The notes beneath the pieces are model-generated. The model did no database searches and was not told the origin of the DNA. It was given only the letters and a program-made list of their open reading frames with translations. A stretch of DNA of 64,000 nucleotides from an uncultured Phascolarctobacterium sp. (GTDB lineage Bacteria > Bacillota > Negativicutes > Acidaminococcales > Acidaminococcaceae): the NCBI RefSeq assembly GCF_900753045.1, contig NZ_CAADXO010000073.1, forward strand, positions 1-64,000, written 5' to 3'. The position numbers were made by a program, and so were the translations under genes. Positions within the stretch are counted from its first letter, which is position 1. Each line of letters opens with the position of its first letter. Below, piece by piece: positions 25,624-34,696 of the stretch.

Positions 25624-26586
25624 ATGAACAGAGAGCTTTCTTTGGAATTTGTACGTGTAACCGAGGCGGCAGCTATTGCCTGCGGTCATCTTGTAGGCAG
25701 AGGCGACAAGAACGGTGCTGACGGTCTGGCTGTTGATGCTATGCGCGCAGCTTTTGATACCGTAAATATTAAAGGTACCGTTGTTATCGGCGAAGGCGAA
25801 ATGGATGAAGCACCGATGCTGTATATCGGCGAAGAAGTAGGTGCCGGCGGCCCTGAGGTTGATATCGCTGTTGACCCAATCGAAGGTACCAACCTGGTTG
25901 CTAAAGGACAGAACGGCGCTATCGCAGTTATTGCTATCGCTCCGCGTGGCTGTCTGCTGCATGCTCCTGATATGTACATGGATAAAATTGCTGTCGGCCC
26001 CCGTGCTAAAGGCTGCATCGACATCAATGCTCCGATGAGCGAAAACCTGGCACGCGTTGCTAAAGCAATGGACCGTAAAGTAAGCGACCTGAACGTAGTT
26101 CTGCTGGACCGCGAACGTCATTACGGCCTGATGGACGAAATCCGTAAAGCCGGCGCTCGTATCTCCCTGATTACCGACGGCGACGTTAACCCGATTGTTG
26201 AATGCTGCATCGAAGGCAGTGGCGTGCATATGTACGTTGGTAAGGGTGGCGCTCCGGAAGGCGTTCTGGGTGCTGCTGCTGTTAAATGCCTGGGCGGCGA
26301 TATGCAAGCTCGTCTGGTTCCCGAAGACGAAGCTCAGGTTCAACGCTGCCTGAAGATGGGCATTGCTGATGTTAACAAGGTGCTGACTCTGGATGACCTG
26401 GTAAAAGGCGATGACTGCATGTTTACTGCTACCGCTATTACCAACTGCAACATGCTGAACGGCCTGCGTTACTTCGGCGACGGCGTACGTACCCATACTA
26501 TTTCTGCCCGTTACAAAACCGGCACCGTACGTTTTGTTGATGCTATTCACAGCCTGGACCGCAAAGTACTTGCTGTTAAGCTCTGA
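25624..26586 (+). CDS. glpX: Fructose-1,6-bisphosphatase class II
   Basis: A 320-residue GlpX-type enzyme hydrolysing fructose 1,6-bisphosphate in gluconeogenesis. Metal-binding motifs are plain: Gly-Glu-Gly-Glu-Met-Asp-Glu-Ala-Pro near 58-66 and Val-Asp-Pro-Ile-Glu-Gly-Thr near 84-90. AAGGAG precedes the ATG by 11 bases. It is flanked upstream by 127 nt without a gene and downstream by a terminator, so it is a single-gene unit. Confidence 0.95.
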   Translation: MNRELSLEFVRVTEAAAIACGHLVGRGDKNGADGLAVDAMRAAFDTVNIKGTVVIGEGEMDEAPMLYIGEEVGAGGPEVDIAVDPIEGTNLVAKGQNGAIAVIAIAPRGCLLHAPDMYMDKIAVGPRAKGCIDINAPMSENLARVAKAMDRKVSDLNVVLLDRERHYGLMDEIRKAGARISLITDGDVNPIVECCIEGSGVHMYVGKGGAPEGVLGAAAVKCLGGDMQARLVPEDEAQVQRCLKMGIADVNKVLTLDDLVKGDDCMFTATAITNCNMLNGLRYFGDGVRTHTISARYKTGTVRFVDAIHSLDRKVLAVKL

Positions 26587-26600
26587 TTTTAAAACAGATT

Positions 26601-26634
26601 ATAGGGCTGTTACGTCTGTAACAGCCCTATTTAT
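26601..26634 (+). terminator. Terminator after glpX
   Basis: A perfect 13-bp stem ATAGGGCTGTTAC / GTAACAGCCCTAT with a four-base loop. The following tail is only TTTAT-like. It ends about 20 bp before mfd, leaving almost no room for a separate mfd promoter. Confidence 0.7.
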
Positions 26635-26649
26635 CAATTTGTATTGCCT

Positions 26650-29600
26650 ATGGAAAATTTATTAGTCAATAAGGTTGCCGCTGTCAAGGAAGTACGGCAG
26701 GCGGCCGAATATCAAAAGAAAAAACAGGCCTGTATTTTAACCGGGTTGGCTGGAAGCAGCAAGCCGGTCTTTTTTGCTGCCGCAGATAAGCTGCTGGGCG
26801 AGAAGGGAAGTATGGCCTTTATTACTGCTTCGCGTGAGGAAATACGTACCTACCGCCGCGAGCTTAACTATCTGTACCCCGATTTGCCGATGCAGGAGCT
26901 TTATCCTGTAAGTTTGCCGCGTGTGCAGGCAGATACGCAGAGCCTGGAGCTGCAGGCAGGACGTGCGGCCGCACTACGCTTTTTGAGCGGTGAGGAGCGT
27001 GGCATTGTCTTTATCACGGCAGAGGCGCTGCAGCAAAAGCAGCTGCGTCCGAGCGGTATGTCCGGCAAGGCGTTGCAGCTTGCTGTGGGCGAGCAGCACG
27101 AACAGCGTAATATAGCTGCTGCGTTGCTTGATTTAGGCTATGAGCGTACAGAGCAGGTTGATGCTTTGGGACAGTTCTGCCTGCGCGGTGATATTCTGGA
27201 CGTGTACCCGATTAACAGCAGTGCTGCGGTGCGCATCGAATGGTTCGACAACGAGCTTGACGCTATGCGCAGCTTTGATGTTGATACCCAGCGCAGTCTG
27301 CAGACTCTCACCAGTATCAAAATTGCTCCGCTGAAGGTGGATGAAAGCTTCAGCTATGATGCCGATATCTTTGAATATTGCGCTGCGGATACTATGGTAG
27401 TTGTTGATGAGCCGGTGCATGTTTTCAGTATGCTGGAAAAGCTGGACAAGGAAAACAAGGAGCATGCCTTCGAGCTTTTCGGTAAACAGGAGCTTATAGA
27501 GCAGCTTGCCGCCAACGGTGCCGTGCTGGTATCGGCGTTGGGACACAGCTATCTGCAGCAGCTGCCTTCGCTGAATATACCGGTGCGCGCAGTTGCGCCG
27601 TATAATAAGAATACTAATTTGCTGGTGGAGGATTTGCAGAACTGGCTGGCGGAGGGAATTACGCCGCTGATTATGCTTTCCGGCAGCATTAAGGCCCGTG
27701 GCTTTGCGGATAATCTGCGCAACTACGGCTTAAAGGGACATTTTGCCCCAAAGAGCTTTGAGCCGGGAGTTGTCAATGTTACCTACGGCGATTTGGATCA
27801 CGGCTTCCGCTTCTGGGATGAAGAATGGCTGCTGCTGACGGAAAATGATATTTTCGGCATGCAGAAGCGCAAGCGCCTGCATACTAAAAACCAGGGCCAG
27901 CAGCTGCAGTATTTTTCGGATATCAAGGCCGGCGATTACGTCGTTCATAAGGTTCATGGCATCGGCCGTTATATAGGTGTAGAAAACGTCGAGGTTGACG
28001 GCATCCACCGTGATTATCTGCTTTTGGCCTATGCCGGTGACGATAAGCTCTATGTTCCTGTAGAGCAGGTAGGCATGCTGCATAAATATGTCGGCAGCGA
28101 GGGCAGTGTGCCGCGCTTGTCGAAAATGGGCGGCAATGATTGGAAACGCACTACGGCCAAGGCGGCTAAGGCGATTACGGAGCTGGCGGAGGAGCTGCTG
28201 CGTTTATATGCACAGCGGCAGATTATGCCGGGCCATGCCTTTTCACCGGACTGTCAGCTGCAAAAGGACTTTGAAGCAGCCTTTCCTTATGAGGAAACAC
28301 CGGATCAGCTGAAGGCGATTGCCGAAATCAAGGCTGATATGGAAAAGCCGCAGCCGATGGAGCGTCTGCTCTGCGGTGATGTAGGCTACGGCAAAACTGA
28401 GGTAGCCTTGCGTGCTGCCTTTAAGGCTGTGCTTGACGGCAAGCAGGTGGCGGTGCTGGCGCCTACAACAGTGCTGGCACAGCAGCATTATATTACCTTC
28501 AAGGAGCGCGTGCGCAATTTCGGTGTAGAGGTTCGCTTGCTGAACCGTTTTTGTACGCCGAAGGAGCAGCGCACTGTTCTGCAGGAGGTTGCCGACGGTA
28601 AGGTTGATATTCTTATCGGTACGCACCGTCTGCTGCAGCCGGATGTGAATTTTACCAGCCTCGGCCTGCTGATTATCGATGAGGAGCAGCGCTTTGGCGT
28701 TGCCCAAAAGGAAAAAATCAAGAAATGGCATCTTGGCATAGATGTCTTGTCGCTTTCGGCAACACCTATTCCGCGTACTCTGCATATGGCGCTGGTCAAC
28801 GGCCGTGATATGAGCGTTATCGAATCGCCGCCGGAGGACCGTCTGCCTGTCGAAACCTATGTCAGCGAATATAACGACGGTATGATTAAGGAGGCGCTGG
28901 AGCGTGAGCTGCGCCGCGGCGGCAGAATTTACTATATCAGCAACCGCGTCAGTGCTTTGGAGCCGTTGGCTGCCAAGCTGCGCCGTCTGGTGCCGGGTAT
29001 CAGCATCAAAATTGCCCACGGGCAGATGAATGAGGATGCTTTAGAGGATGCCATGATTACCTTCTATGAGGGCGGCTGCGACGTGCTTTTGTGTACGACG
29101 ATTGTGGAAAACGGTCTGGACGTACCTTTGGCGAATACGATTATTATCGACGGCGCCGACAACTTCGGCCTTTCGCAGCTCTACCAGATGCGTGGCCGTG
29201 TAGGACGCAGCTCGCGTCTTGCTTATGCTTACTTTGTTTATCAGCCTAATAAGGCGCTCAGTGAAATTGCCGAAAAGCGTCTGCAGGCTATCCGTGATTT
29301 TACGGAGCTGGGCGCAGGCTTTAAGATTGCTATGCGCGATCTGGAAATCCGCGGTGCCGGCAATCTGTTGGGACCGCAGCAGCACGGACATATTACCGGC
29401 ATAGGCTTTGCCGCATATTGCGAAATGCTGGAAAAAACCATTGAACGCCTGAAAAACGGCAAGGAGGCCGAGCCTGAGCCGGAGCCGGTTCTGGAAATTC
29501 AGGCTGAGGCTTATATTCCGGACAGTTATATTCCGGACCCACGTTATAAAATGGAGCTCTATCGTCGCTTCAGCGAACTGGAATATTCGCAGCGGGAGGA

Positions 29601-29922
29601 TTTCCTGGACGAAATTATCGACCGCTTCGGCAATCCGCCGCCGGAGGTGGAAATGCTCTGGCGATTGGCAGCGCTTAAGGGCTTGTGCCGAGTATTGAAA
29701 ATCCGTGGCGTAAATGTGCGTCAGGGTATTATCCGCCTGACCTTCAGCGAGAAGGCACAGGTAAATCCTGAGGCAGTGCTGAAGCTGCTGATGCAGCATC
29801 CTAAGACGATGACATTGAAAAACGGTCAGGAGCAGCAGCTGACATACCGAATGGGTACGTCTAAGCAGGAGCCTCTGGCATGGCTGGAGCAGACCTTGCC
29901 TGCTCTGGCATTGGAAGATTGA
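26650..29922 (+). CDS. mfd: Transcription-repair coupling factor
   Basis: A protein of about 1090 residues that removes RNA polymerase stalled at lesions and recruits UvrA. Order: UvrB-like N-terminal region, RNA-polymerase-interacting CarD-like domain near 420-490 (Gly-Asp-Tyr-Val-Val-His-Lys-Val-His-Gly-Ile-Gly), a RecG-like helicase with Walker A Gly-Asp-Val-Gly-Tyr-Gly-Lys-Thr near 577 and Asp-Glu-Glu-Gln-Arg-Phe-Gly near 678, and a C-terminal TRCF domain. I take ATG 26650; TTG 26644 is also in frame and neither has a good ribosome site. First gene of the mfd-spoVB-mazG run. Confidence 0.95.
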   Translation: MENLLVNKVAAVKEVRQAAEYQKKKQACILTGLAGSSKPVFFAAADKLLGEKGSMAFITASREEIRTYRRELNYLYPDLPMQELYPVSLPRVQADTQSLELQAGRAAALRFLSGEERGIVFITAEALQQKQLRPSGMSGKALQLAVGEQHEQRNIAAALLDLGYERTEQVDALGQFCLRGDILDVYPINSSAAVRIEWFDNELDAMRSFDVDTQRSLQTLTSIKIAPLKVDESFSYDADIFEYCAADTMVVVDEPVHVFSMLEKLDKENKEHAFELFGKQELIEQLAANGAVLVSALGHSYLQQLPSLNIPVRAVAPYNKNTNLLVEDLQNWLAEGITPLIMLSGSIKARGFADNLRNYGLKGHFAPKSFEPGVVNVTYGDLDHGFRFWDEEWLLLTENDIFGMQKRKRLHTKNQGQQLQYFSDIKAGDYVVHKVHGIGRYIGVENVEVDGIHRDYLLLAYAGDDKLYVPVEQVGMLHKYVGSEGSVPRLSKMGGNDWKRTTAKAAKAITELAEELLRLYAQRQIMPGHAFSPDCQLQKDFEAAFPYEETPDQLKAIAEIKADMEKPQPMERLLCGDVGYGKTEVALRAAFKAVLDGKQVAVLAPTTVLAQQHYITFKERVRNFGVEVRLLNRFCTPKEQRTVLQEVADGKVDILIGTHRLLQPDVNFTSLGLLIIDEEQRFGVAQKEKIKKWHLGIDVLSLSATPIPRTLHMALVNGRDMSVIESPPEDRLPVETYVSEYNDGMIKEALERELRRGGRIYYISNRVSALEPLAAKLRRLVPGISIKIAHGQMNEDALEDAMITFYEGGCDVLLCTTIVENGLDVPLANTIIIDGADNFGLSQLYQMRGRVGRSSRLAYAYFVYQPNKALSEIAEKRLQAIRDFTELGAGFKIAMRDLEIRGAGNLLGPQQHGHITGIGFAAYCEMLEKTIERLKNGKEAEPEPEPVLEIQAEAYIPDSYIPDPRYKMELYRRFSELEYSQREDFLDEIIDRFGNPPPEVEMLWRLAALKGLCRVLKIRGVNVRQGIIRLTFSEKAQVNPEAVLKLLMQHPKTMTLKNGQEQQLTYRMGTSKQEPLAWLEQTLPALALED

Positions 29923-29945
29923 ATTAAAGGAGGTGAAAGCAGGAG

Positions 29946-31508
29946 ATGAGCAGTGATAAATTTTTGCGCGGCGCGATGATTCTGACATTGGCAGGACTGA
30001 TGGTAAAGGTTATCGGTTCTGTTAACCGCATCCTGCTTTCACGTCTGCTGGGCGGCGAGGGTATCGGTCTTTATCAGATGGCTTATCCTGTATACCTTTT
30101 GCTGCTTGCGGTTTCTGCGGCCGGCATTCCGGTGGCAATATCGATTATTGTCGCAGGCTTTCTGGCGCAGAAGGACTATGCTAATGTACGTCAGGTGTTT
30201 CGTGTTTCGCTGCGCCTGATGGCCTGCGTGGGCGCTGTTCTGGCGGTTTGTCTGGTGCTGGCGGCGGGCTGGCTGGTTGATGCCGGCGTGATTACCGATG
30301 CGCGTGCCTATTATTCGCTTATAGCGCTGACCCCGGCAATTTTCTTTGCTACGATTTTGGCCAGCTTCCGCGGGTATTTTCAGGGACATCAGCTGATGAC
30401 ACCGCCTGCGGTATCGCAGATTGTGGAGCAGTTTATCCGCGTAGTGACAATGGTGGTTCTGGCGTATGTGCTGCTGCCCTACGGTTTGGAATATGCGGCT
30501 GCCGGTGCCGCCTTCGGCGCTGTGCCGGGCAGCCTGACAGGTCTTGTGGTTATGGGCAGCTTTTACCGCTATTACCGCAAGCAGTGGCAGGCTGATGCCG
30601 TAAAGGTGCAGGCACCTGCTGCCGAGCTTGTGCGCAGCAGCGCGCTGATTAAGCGCTTGCTGTTGCTGGCTTTGCCTGTGTCCTGCGCTAATATCCTTGT
30701 GCCTGTTACCAGCAGCATTGACGTATTGCTGGTTCCCGGCCGATTGATTGACAGCGGCCTTAGTGTGGCGCAGGCGACGGCGCAGTTCGGTTATCTGGCA
30801 GGCATGGCGCAGCCCCTGCTCTTAATGGCGACGATACCGACGATGTCGCTGGCAACAAGCCTTGTGCCTGCTGTTTCCGAAGCCTTTGCGTTGAATAAAT
30901 GGCTGATTATTGAGCAGAAGGCTGCAACCGCTATGAAGCTGTGCTGTTTGATAACAGTGCCTGCTTCCGTAGGCATGTGGGTGCTGGCGGAGCCTATCAG
31001 CCTGCTGCTGTACGGCACGGCAAAGGCCGGCGTTGCTATTATGCATTCGGCGCCTGCCATCTGCCTTTTAGGCCTGCAGCAGGTTACAACAGGTATGCTG
31101 CAGGGAATGGGTCATACCAATCTGCCGATGCTGAATATGCTTATAGGTATTGCAGCCAAGCTGGTTGCCGTCTGTCAGCTGACGAATGCGGAATACGGCA
31201 TTGCCGGCGCAGCGTGGGCAACGAACATAAACTTTGGCGTGACGGCGCTGTTGAATATTATAGCGTTGTATAAATTCAGTATAAGATTTTCCTGGCTCAG
31301 TATTGCGAAAATCATTGCCGCAGCAGCGGTGATGGGCGCTGTTGCCGCAGAAGTGCATACGCTGCTTGGCGGTGCATCGCCTGCATTGGCAACAATCGGT
31401 GCTATGCTGGCTGCCGGGATAAGCTATATCATATTGCTGCCGCTTTTAGGCGTGCTGAACAGACAGGAGCTGCGTCAGCTGCCGGTAATAAAACGATTTT
31501 TTAAATAA
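29946..31508 (+). CDS. SpoVB-like polysaccharide/lipid II flippase-type transporter
   Basis: A 520-residue protein with about fourteen membrane spans in the MOP superfamily, similar to SpoVB/YabM and MurJ-type flippases for lipid-linked cell-wall or polysaccharide precursors. It lies between mfd and mazG, exactly where spoVB-type genes lie in Bacillota, and starts behind AAAGGAGGTGAAAG. The organism appears to lack neighbouring sporulation genes, so a role in vegetative envelope synthesis is more likely than in the spore cortex. Confidence 0.85.
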   Translation: MSSDKFLRGAMILTLAGLMVKVIGSVNRILLSRLLGGEGIGLYQMAYPVYLLLLAVSAAGIPVAISIIVAGFLAQKDYANVRQVFRVSLRLMACVGAVLAVCLVLAAGWLVDAGVITDARAYYSLIALTPAIFFATILASFRGYFQGHQLMTPPAVSQIVEQFIRVVTMVVLAYVLLPYGLEYAAAGAAFGAVPGSLTGLVVMGSFYRYYRKQWQADAVKVQAPAAELVRSSALIKRLLLLALPVSCANILVPVTSSIDVLLVPGRLIDSGLSVAQATAQFGYLAGMAQPLLLMATIPTMSLATSLVPAVSEAFALNKWLIIEQKAATAMKLCCLITVPASVGMWVLAEPISLLLYGTAKAGVAIMHSAPAICLLGLQQVTTGMLQGMGHTNLPMLNMLIGIAAKLVAVCQLTNAEYGIAGAAWATNINFGVTALLNIIALYKFSIRFSWLSIAKIIAAAAVMGAVAAEVHTLLGGASPALATIGAMLAAGISYIILLPLLGVLNRQELRQLPVIKRFFK

Positions 31509-31530
31509 TTAAGAAAGAAGGCGTACTATC

Positions 31531-33132
31531 ATGGGAACAATTACAATTGTCGGCTTAGGCCCCGGTGCTGTGGGACATCTTTCCTTGGAAACTATGGGAC
31601 TTCTGCAAAACTGCGCTCAGGTTATCCTGCGCACGGCGGTGCATCCTACCGTTGCCGAGCTGGAAAAGCAAAACGTAAAATTTACCTCATGTGACGATTT
31701 ATACGAAAAGGCTGCTTCCTTTGAAGAGGTATATAACAGCGTTGTCGAGCGTGTGCTGGCAGCAGCGCAGAATGGTGATGTTGTTTATGCAGTACCCGGC
31801 AGCCCGCTGGTTGCGGAAAAAACCGTTGTTTTAATGCGTACCGCTGCTAAGGCGCAGGGCGTTAAGCTGGTGATTAAGCCGTCCATGAGCTTTTTGGACT
31901 TGGCTTACGTTGAGCTGGGCATCGACCCGATTGCCGGCCTGCAGATTATTGACGCGCAGGATTTTGCGGAGATTGCAAGTGCCGGTCAGCATCCGCTGAT
32001 GATTACTCAGGTTTACAGCCAGATGGTGGCCAGCGATTTGAAAATTGCGCTGATGGATGTACTGCCTGACGAATACGAAATTTATTTCCTGCGTAATCTG
32101 GGCCTGCCTGACGAGGAATGCCGTCCGATTAAGCTGTACGAGCTGGACAGACAGCCGAATATCGACCACCTTACGAGCGCTTATGTTCCGCCGATGCCTG
32201 AGGGAGCAGAGGATACTGTATTTGAAAATGTTGATGATGCGGAAGCTGTTCCCGGTATTATTACCTTTGGCGAGGATGAGGACGAATTTGCCGAAGAAGG
32301 CGAAGAAGAAGGCTATGCGGAAGACTTTTTGCCGGAAGCAGGCTTTGATGATTTCGACATCCAGCCCTTGGCTGATGTTATGCGTACCCTGCGCGAGCCC
32401 GGTGGCTGCCCCTGGGACAGAGAGCAGACACACAAATCTATCCGCAGCAATATGATTGAAGAGGTTTACGAATATCTGGAGGCTGTGGATGACGACGATG
32501 TTGACGGCATGCGTGAGGAGCTTGGCGACGTGCTCATGCAGGTTGTTTTCCATGCCCGCATGGCACAGGAGGCAGGCCGCTTTGATCTGCAGGACATTAT
32601 CGACGAGGTTGTAGATAAGCTTATCCGCCGTCATCCGCATGTTTTCGGTGACACACATGTTGACAACAGCGATGATGTGCTGGTAAATTGGGAGGCTATC
32701 AAAAAGCAGGAAAAACAGGAGCGCAAGCATGTATTGGACGGCGTATCTCAGGGACTGCCGGCACTGCTGCGTGCCTATAAGCTGCAGAGCAAGGCTGCCA
32801 AGGTAGGCTTTGACTGGCAGGACAGCGCATCCGTATGGGCTAAGGTACAGGAGGAGCTGGGTGAGCTGCAGGAGGCTTTGCAGGCAGGCGATAAGGCTGC
32901 TGCCGAGGGTGAGCTTGGCGATGTATTGTTTGCCGTAGTAAATTATGCGCGTCATAACGGTATCGAGCCGGAGGTTGCTTTGGACGGAACCAATAACCGT
33001 TTCGCTTCCCGCTTTAATTACGTGGAAAAACAGGTGGAAGCCAGCGGCAAAACATGGCAGAATTTCACTTTGAACGAGCTGGATGAATTTTGGAATCAGG
33101 CTAAGGAATTGGAGCGCAAGAGCGATTTATAA
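31531..33132 (+). CDS. mazG: Tetrapyrrole methylase/MazG fusion (YabN type)
   Basis: A two-domain protein of 533 residues. Residues 1 to about 225 are a SAM-dependent tetrapyrrole-methylase-like domain (Ile-Val-Gly-Leu-Gly-Pro-Gly near 5-11; Val-Pro-Gly-Ser-Pro-Leu near 89-94). A very acidic linker follows (about 245-275). The C-terminal half is a double MazG NTP pyrophosphohydrolase, with Glu-Glu-Val-Tyr-Glu-Tyr and Glu-Leu-Gly-Asp-Val-Leu near 309-335 and a second Glu-Leu-Gly-Asp-Val-Leu near 464. It hydrolyses non-canonical or excess NTPs. The methylase substrate is unknown. The acidic linker is longer than I would expect. Confidence 0.92.
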   Translation: MGTITIVGLGPGAVGHLSLETMGLLQNCAQVILRTAVHPTVAELEKQNVKFTSCDDLYEKAASFEEVYNSVVERVLAAAQNGDVVYAVPGSPLVAEKTVVLMRTAAKAQGVKLVIKPSMSFLDLAYVELGIDPIAGLQIIDAQDFAEIASAGQHPLMITQVYSQMVASDLKIALMDVLPDEYEIYFLRNLGLPDEECRPIKLYELDRQPNIDHLTSAYVPPMPEGAEDTVFENVDDAEAVPGIITFGEDEDEFAEEGEEEGYAEDFLPEAGFDDFDIQPLADVMRTLREPGGCPWDREQTHKSIRSNMIEEVYEYLEAVDDDDVDGMREELGDVLMQVVFHARMAQEAGRFDLQDIIDEVVDKLIRRHPHVFGDTHVDNSDDVLVNWEAIKKQEKQERKHVLDGVSQGLPALLRAYKLQSKAAKVGFDWQDSASVWAKVQEELGELQEALQAGDKAAAEGELGDVLFAVVNYARHNGIEPEVALDGTNNRFASRFNYVEKQVEASGKTWQNFTLNELDEFWNQAKELERKSDL

Positions 33133-33203
33133 GGTGAATTTGCAATAAAGTTACTAAAATAATGCTATTTTCCCCTTGTTTTATAAATATTTTCGGAAAA
33201 GGC

Positions 33204-33232
33204 TTGCAGGAAAACCGTTTAGAGTGTAGAAT
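33204..33232 (+). promoter_or_regulatory. Promoter of hup
   Basis: -35 TTGCAG (33204-33209), 17-bp spacer and -10 TAGAAT (33227-33232), giving a leader of about 90 nt before hup. Confidence 0.65.
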
Positions 33233-33327
33233 ACTATTGCTAGTTAAATATGAGTTACGTTACGAAGTTACGTGCTCCGCAAGCATTTGCAATAATAACT
33301 AAAGTCATAATTAAGGAGGAATTTTTG

Positions 33328-33606
33328 ATGAACAAGACTGAGTTAATCGCTGCTGTTGCTGAAAAAGCCGGCTTAACCAAAAAAGACGTTGAAAAAACTA
33401 TCACCGCTACCCTGGAAACCGTTAAAGAGGTAGTTGCTAAGGGTGACAAAGTACAAGTAGTAGGCTTTGGTACTTTTGAAGCACGTGCTCGTAAAGAACG
33501 TGAAGGTAAAAATCCGCAAAATGGTGAGAAGGTAGTTATTCCTGCTGCAACCATCCCTGCTTTCAAAGCTGGCAAAGCTTTCAAGGATGCTGTTAACGTA
33601 AAATAA
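33328..33606 (+). CDS. hup: DNA-binding protein HU
   Basis: A 92-residue histone-like HU protein that bends and compacts DNA. It opens Met-Asn-Lys-Thr-Glu-Leu-Ile-Ala-Ala-Val and contains Val-Gly-Phe-Gly-Thr-Phe-Glu and the DNA-binding arm ending Arg-Glu-Gly-Lys-Asn-Pro-Gln-Asn-Gly. I use ATG 33328 behind AAGGAGGA, not the longer frame to 33250, which has no ribosome site. It has its own promoter and terminator and is embedded between mazG and divIC. Confidence 0.97.
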   Translation: MNKTELIAAVAEKAGLTKKDVEKTITATLETVKEVVAKGDKVQVVGFGTFEARARKEREGKNPQNGEKVVIPAATIPAFKAGKAFKDAVNVK

Positions 33607-33627
33607 TAAGCTGTTTTAGTGCTTTAG

Positions 33628-33652
33628 GCCCGGCAGCTGCTGCCGGGCTTTT
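33628..33652 (+). terminator. Terminator after hup
   Basis: Perfect repeat GCCCGGCAG-CTG-CTGCCGGGC followed by TTTTC. Confidence 0.85.
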
Positions 33653-33695
33653 CTAAAGATATACTGCGGAATACTCAGTGCTGGGAGGCTATGAT

Positions 33696-33989
33696 ATGGT
33701 TAGACGTCGTGTAAGACATAAATCTAAAGCTTTTAATGTCTTTATGATGCTGCTGTTTGTTGCCTGCCTGTTCGTTATCGGCAAGCAGGAGTATTCTATT
33801 TATCAGATTAAACAGGAACAGGCTGCTACACAGCAACGTATTGCTGCTTTACAAAAACAGAAGACTGAGCTGGAGGCAGAGCGTAAACGTCTGGATGACC
33901 CGCGTTATATTGAAAAGCTCGCCCGCGAGGATTACAACATGGTGGGTAAAGACGAGGTGCCGCTGTTTATAGTTGATGAGAAAAAATAA
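33696..33989 (+). CDS. divIC: FtsL/DivIC-type septum protein
   Basis: A 97-residue bitopic membrane protein: a basic N-terminus (Arg-Arg-Arg-Val-Arg-His-Lys), one membrane span near 16-33, then an extracytoplasmic coiled coil and a conserved Pro-Arg-Tyr-Ile-Glu-Lys-Leu-Ala-Arg-Glu-Asp-Tyr segment, as in DivIC/FtsL septum formation initiators. I take ATG 33696, seven bases after GGAGG. The position before the S1-domain gene matches divIC in Bacillus. Confidence 0.88.
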   Translation: MVRRRVRHKSKAFNVFMMLLFVACLFVIGKQEYSIYQIKQEQAATQQRIAALQKQKTELEAERKRLDDPRYIEKLAREDYNMVGKDEVPLFIVDEKK

Positions 33990-33990
33990 G

Positions 33991-34028
33991 GCAGAACAAG
34001 AAATGATAGCTTTTGTTCTGCTTTTTTT
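33991..34028 (+). terminator. Terminator after divIC
   Basis: Stem GCAGAACAA / TTGTTCTGC followed by T7. Confidence 0.85.
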
Positions 34029-34029
34029 A

Positions 34030-34059
34030 TTGACACCATGAAAAATTAAAGAGTATAAT
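34030..34059 (+). promoter_or_regulatory. Promoter of the S1-domain gene
   Basis: -35 TTGACA (34030-34035), 18-bp spacer and -10 TATAAT (34054-34059): a consensus match. Confidence 0.8.
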
Positions 34060-34099
34060 ACAAGAGTATTAAGAATTTTTAAGGGGGATTTTTTTCTCG

Positions 34100-34591
34100 A
34101 TGTCACTTGAAGTAGGTGCAATTGTAGAGGGTGAAGTTACAGGTATCACCAATTTTGGCGCATTTGTCCAACTGCCTGAGGGCAAGGTTGGCCTGATTCA
34201 CATTTCTGAGGTTTCTAATGTTTATGTAAAAGACGTGCATGACTTTTTAAAGGAGCACGACAAGGTTAAGGTTAAGGTATTATCTGTAGATGATCGCGGC
34301 AAAATTGGTCTGTCTATTAAACAGCTCACACCGCCGCCGGCTCCGCAACCGAGACCGCAGCGTCCGCAAAATGATAACCGCGAGCGCCGCAACAACAACG
34401 GTATGCGTCCGCAAGGCGACAATCGTGAACGCCGTGGCGGTATGCGCCCGCAAAGCGCAAGACCTATGGCTCCCGTTTCTTTTGAGGATAAATTATCTAA
34501 ATTCCTGAAAGACAGCGATGACCGTATGCTGGATTTAAAACGTAATACTGAGTCCAAACGCGGTGGTCGTGGTGCCAGACGTGATAAATAA
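34100..34591 (+). CDS. yabR: S1 RNA-binding domain protein (YabR-like)
   Basis: A 163-residue protein. Residues 1-75 are one S1 domain (Gly-Ala-Ile-Val-Glu-Gly-Glu-Val, Phe-Gly-Ala-Phe-Val-Gln-Leu, Gly-Leu-Ile-His-Ile-Ser-Glu). Residues 76-135 form a low-complexity segment rich in Pro, Arg, Gln and Asn with Glu-Arg-Arg repeats, and a basic Gly/Arg tail follows. This is the YabR-type gene found after divIC. RNA or ribosome binding is expected. The ribosome site AAGGGGG is about 13 nt upstream, a long spacing. Confidence 0.88.
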   Translation: MSLEVGAIVEGEVTGITNFGAFVQLPEGKVGLIHISEVSNVYVKDVHDFLKEHDKVKVKVLSVDDRGKIGLSIKQLTPPPAPQPRPQRPQNDNRERRNNNGMRPQGDNRERRGGMRPQSARPMAPVSFEDKLSKFLKDSDDRMLDLKRNTESKRGGRGARRDK

Positions 34592-34613
34592 GCAAGCTGG
34601 TAATTAATGAAAT

Positions 34614-34639
34614 GGCACTCCTGAGAGTGCCTTTTCTTT
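34614..34639 (+). terminator. Terminator after S1-domain gene
   Basis: GGCACTC-ctga-GAGTGCC followed by TTTTCTTTT. Confidence 0.8.
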
Positions 34640-34696
34640 TATAGCATAGAAAAATATGGTATGACACGTTTAAACCGCTGCTGAAGGAGATATGCT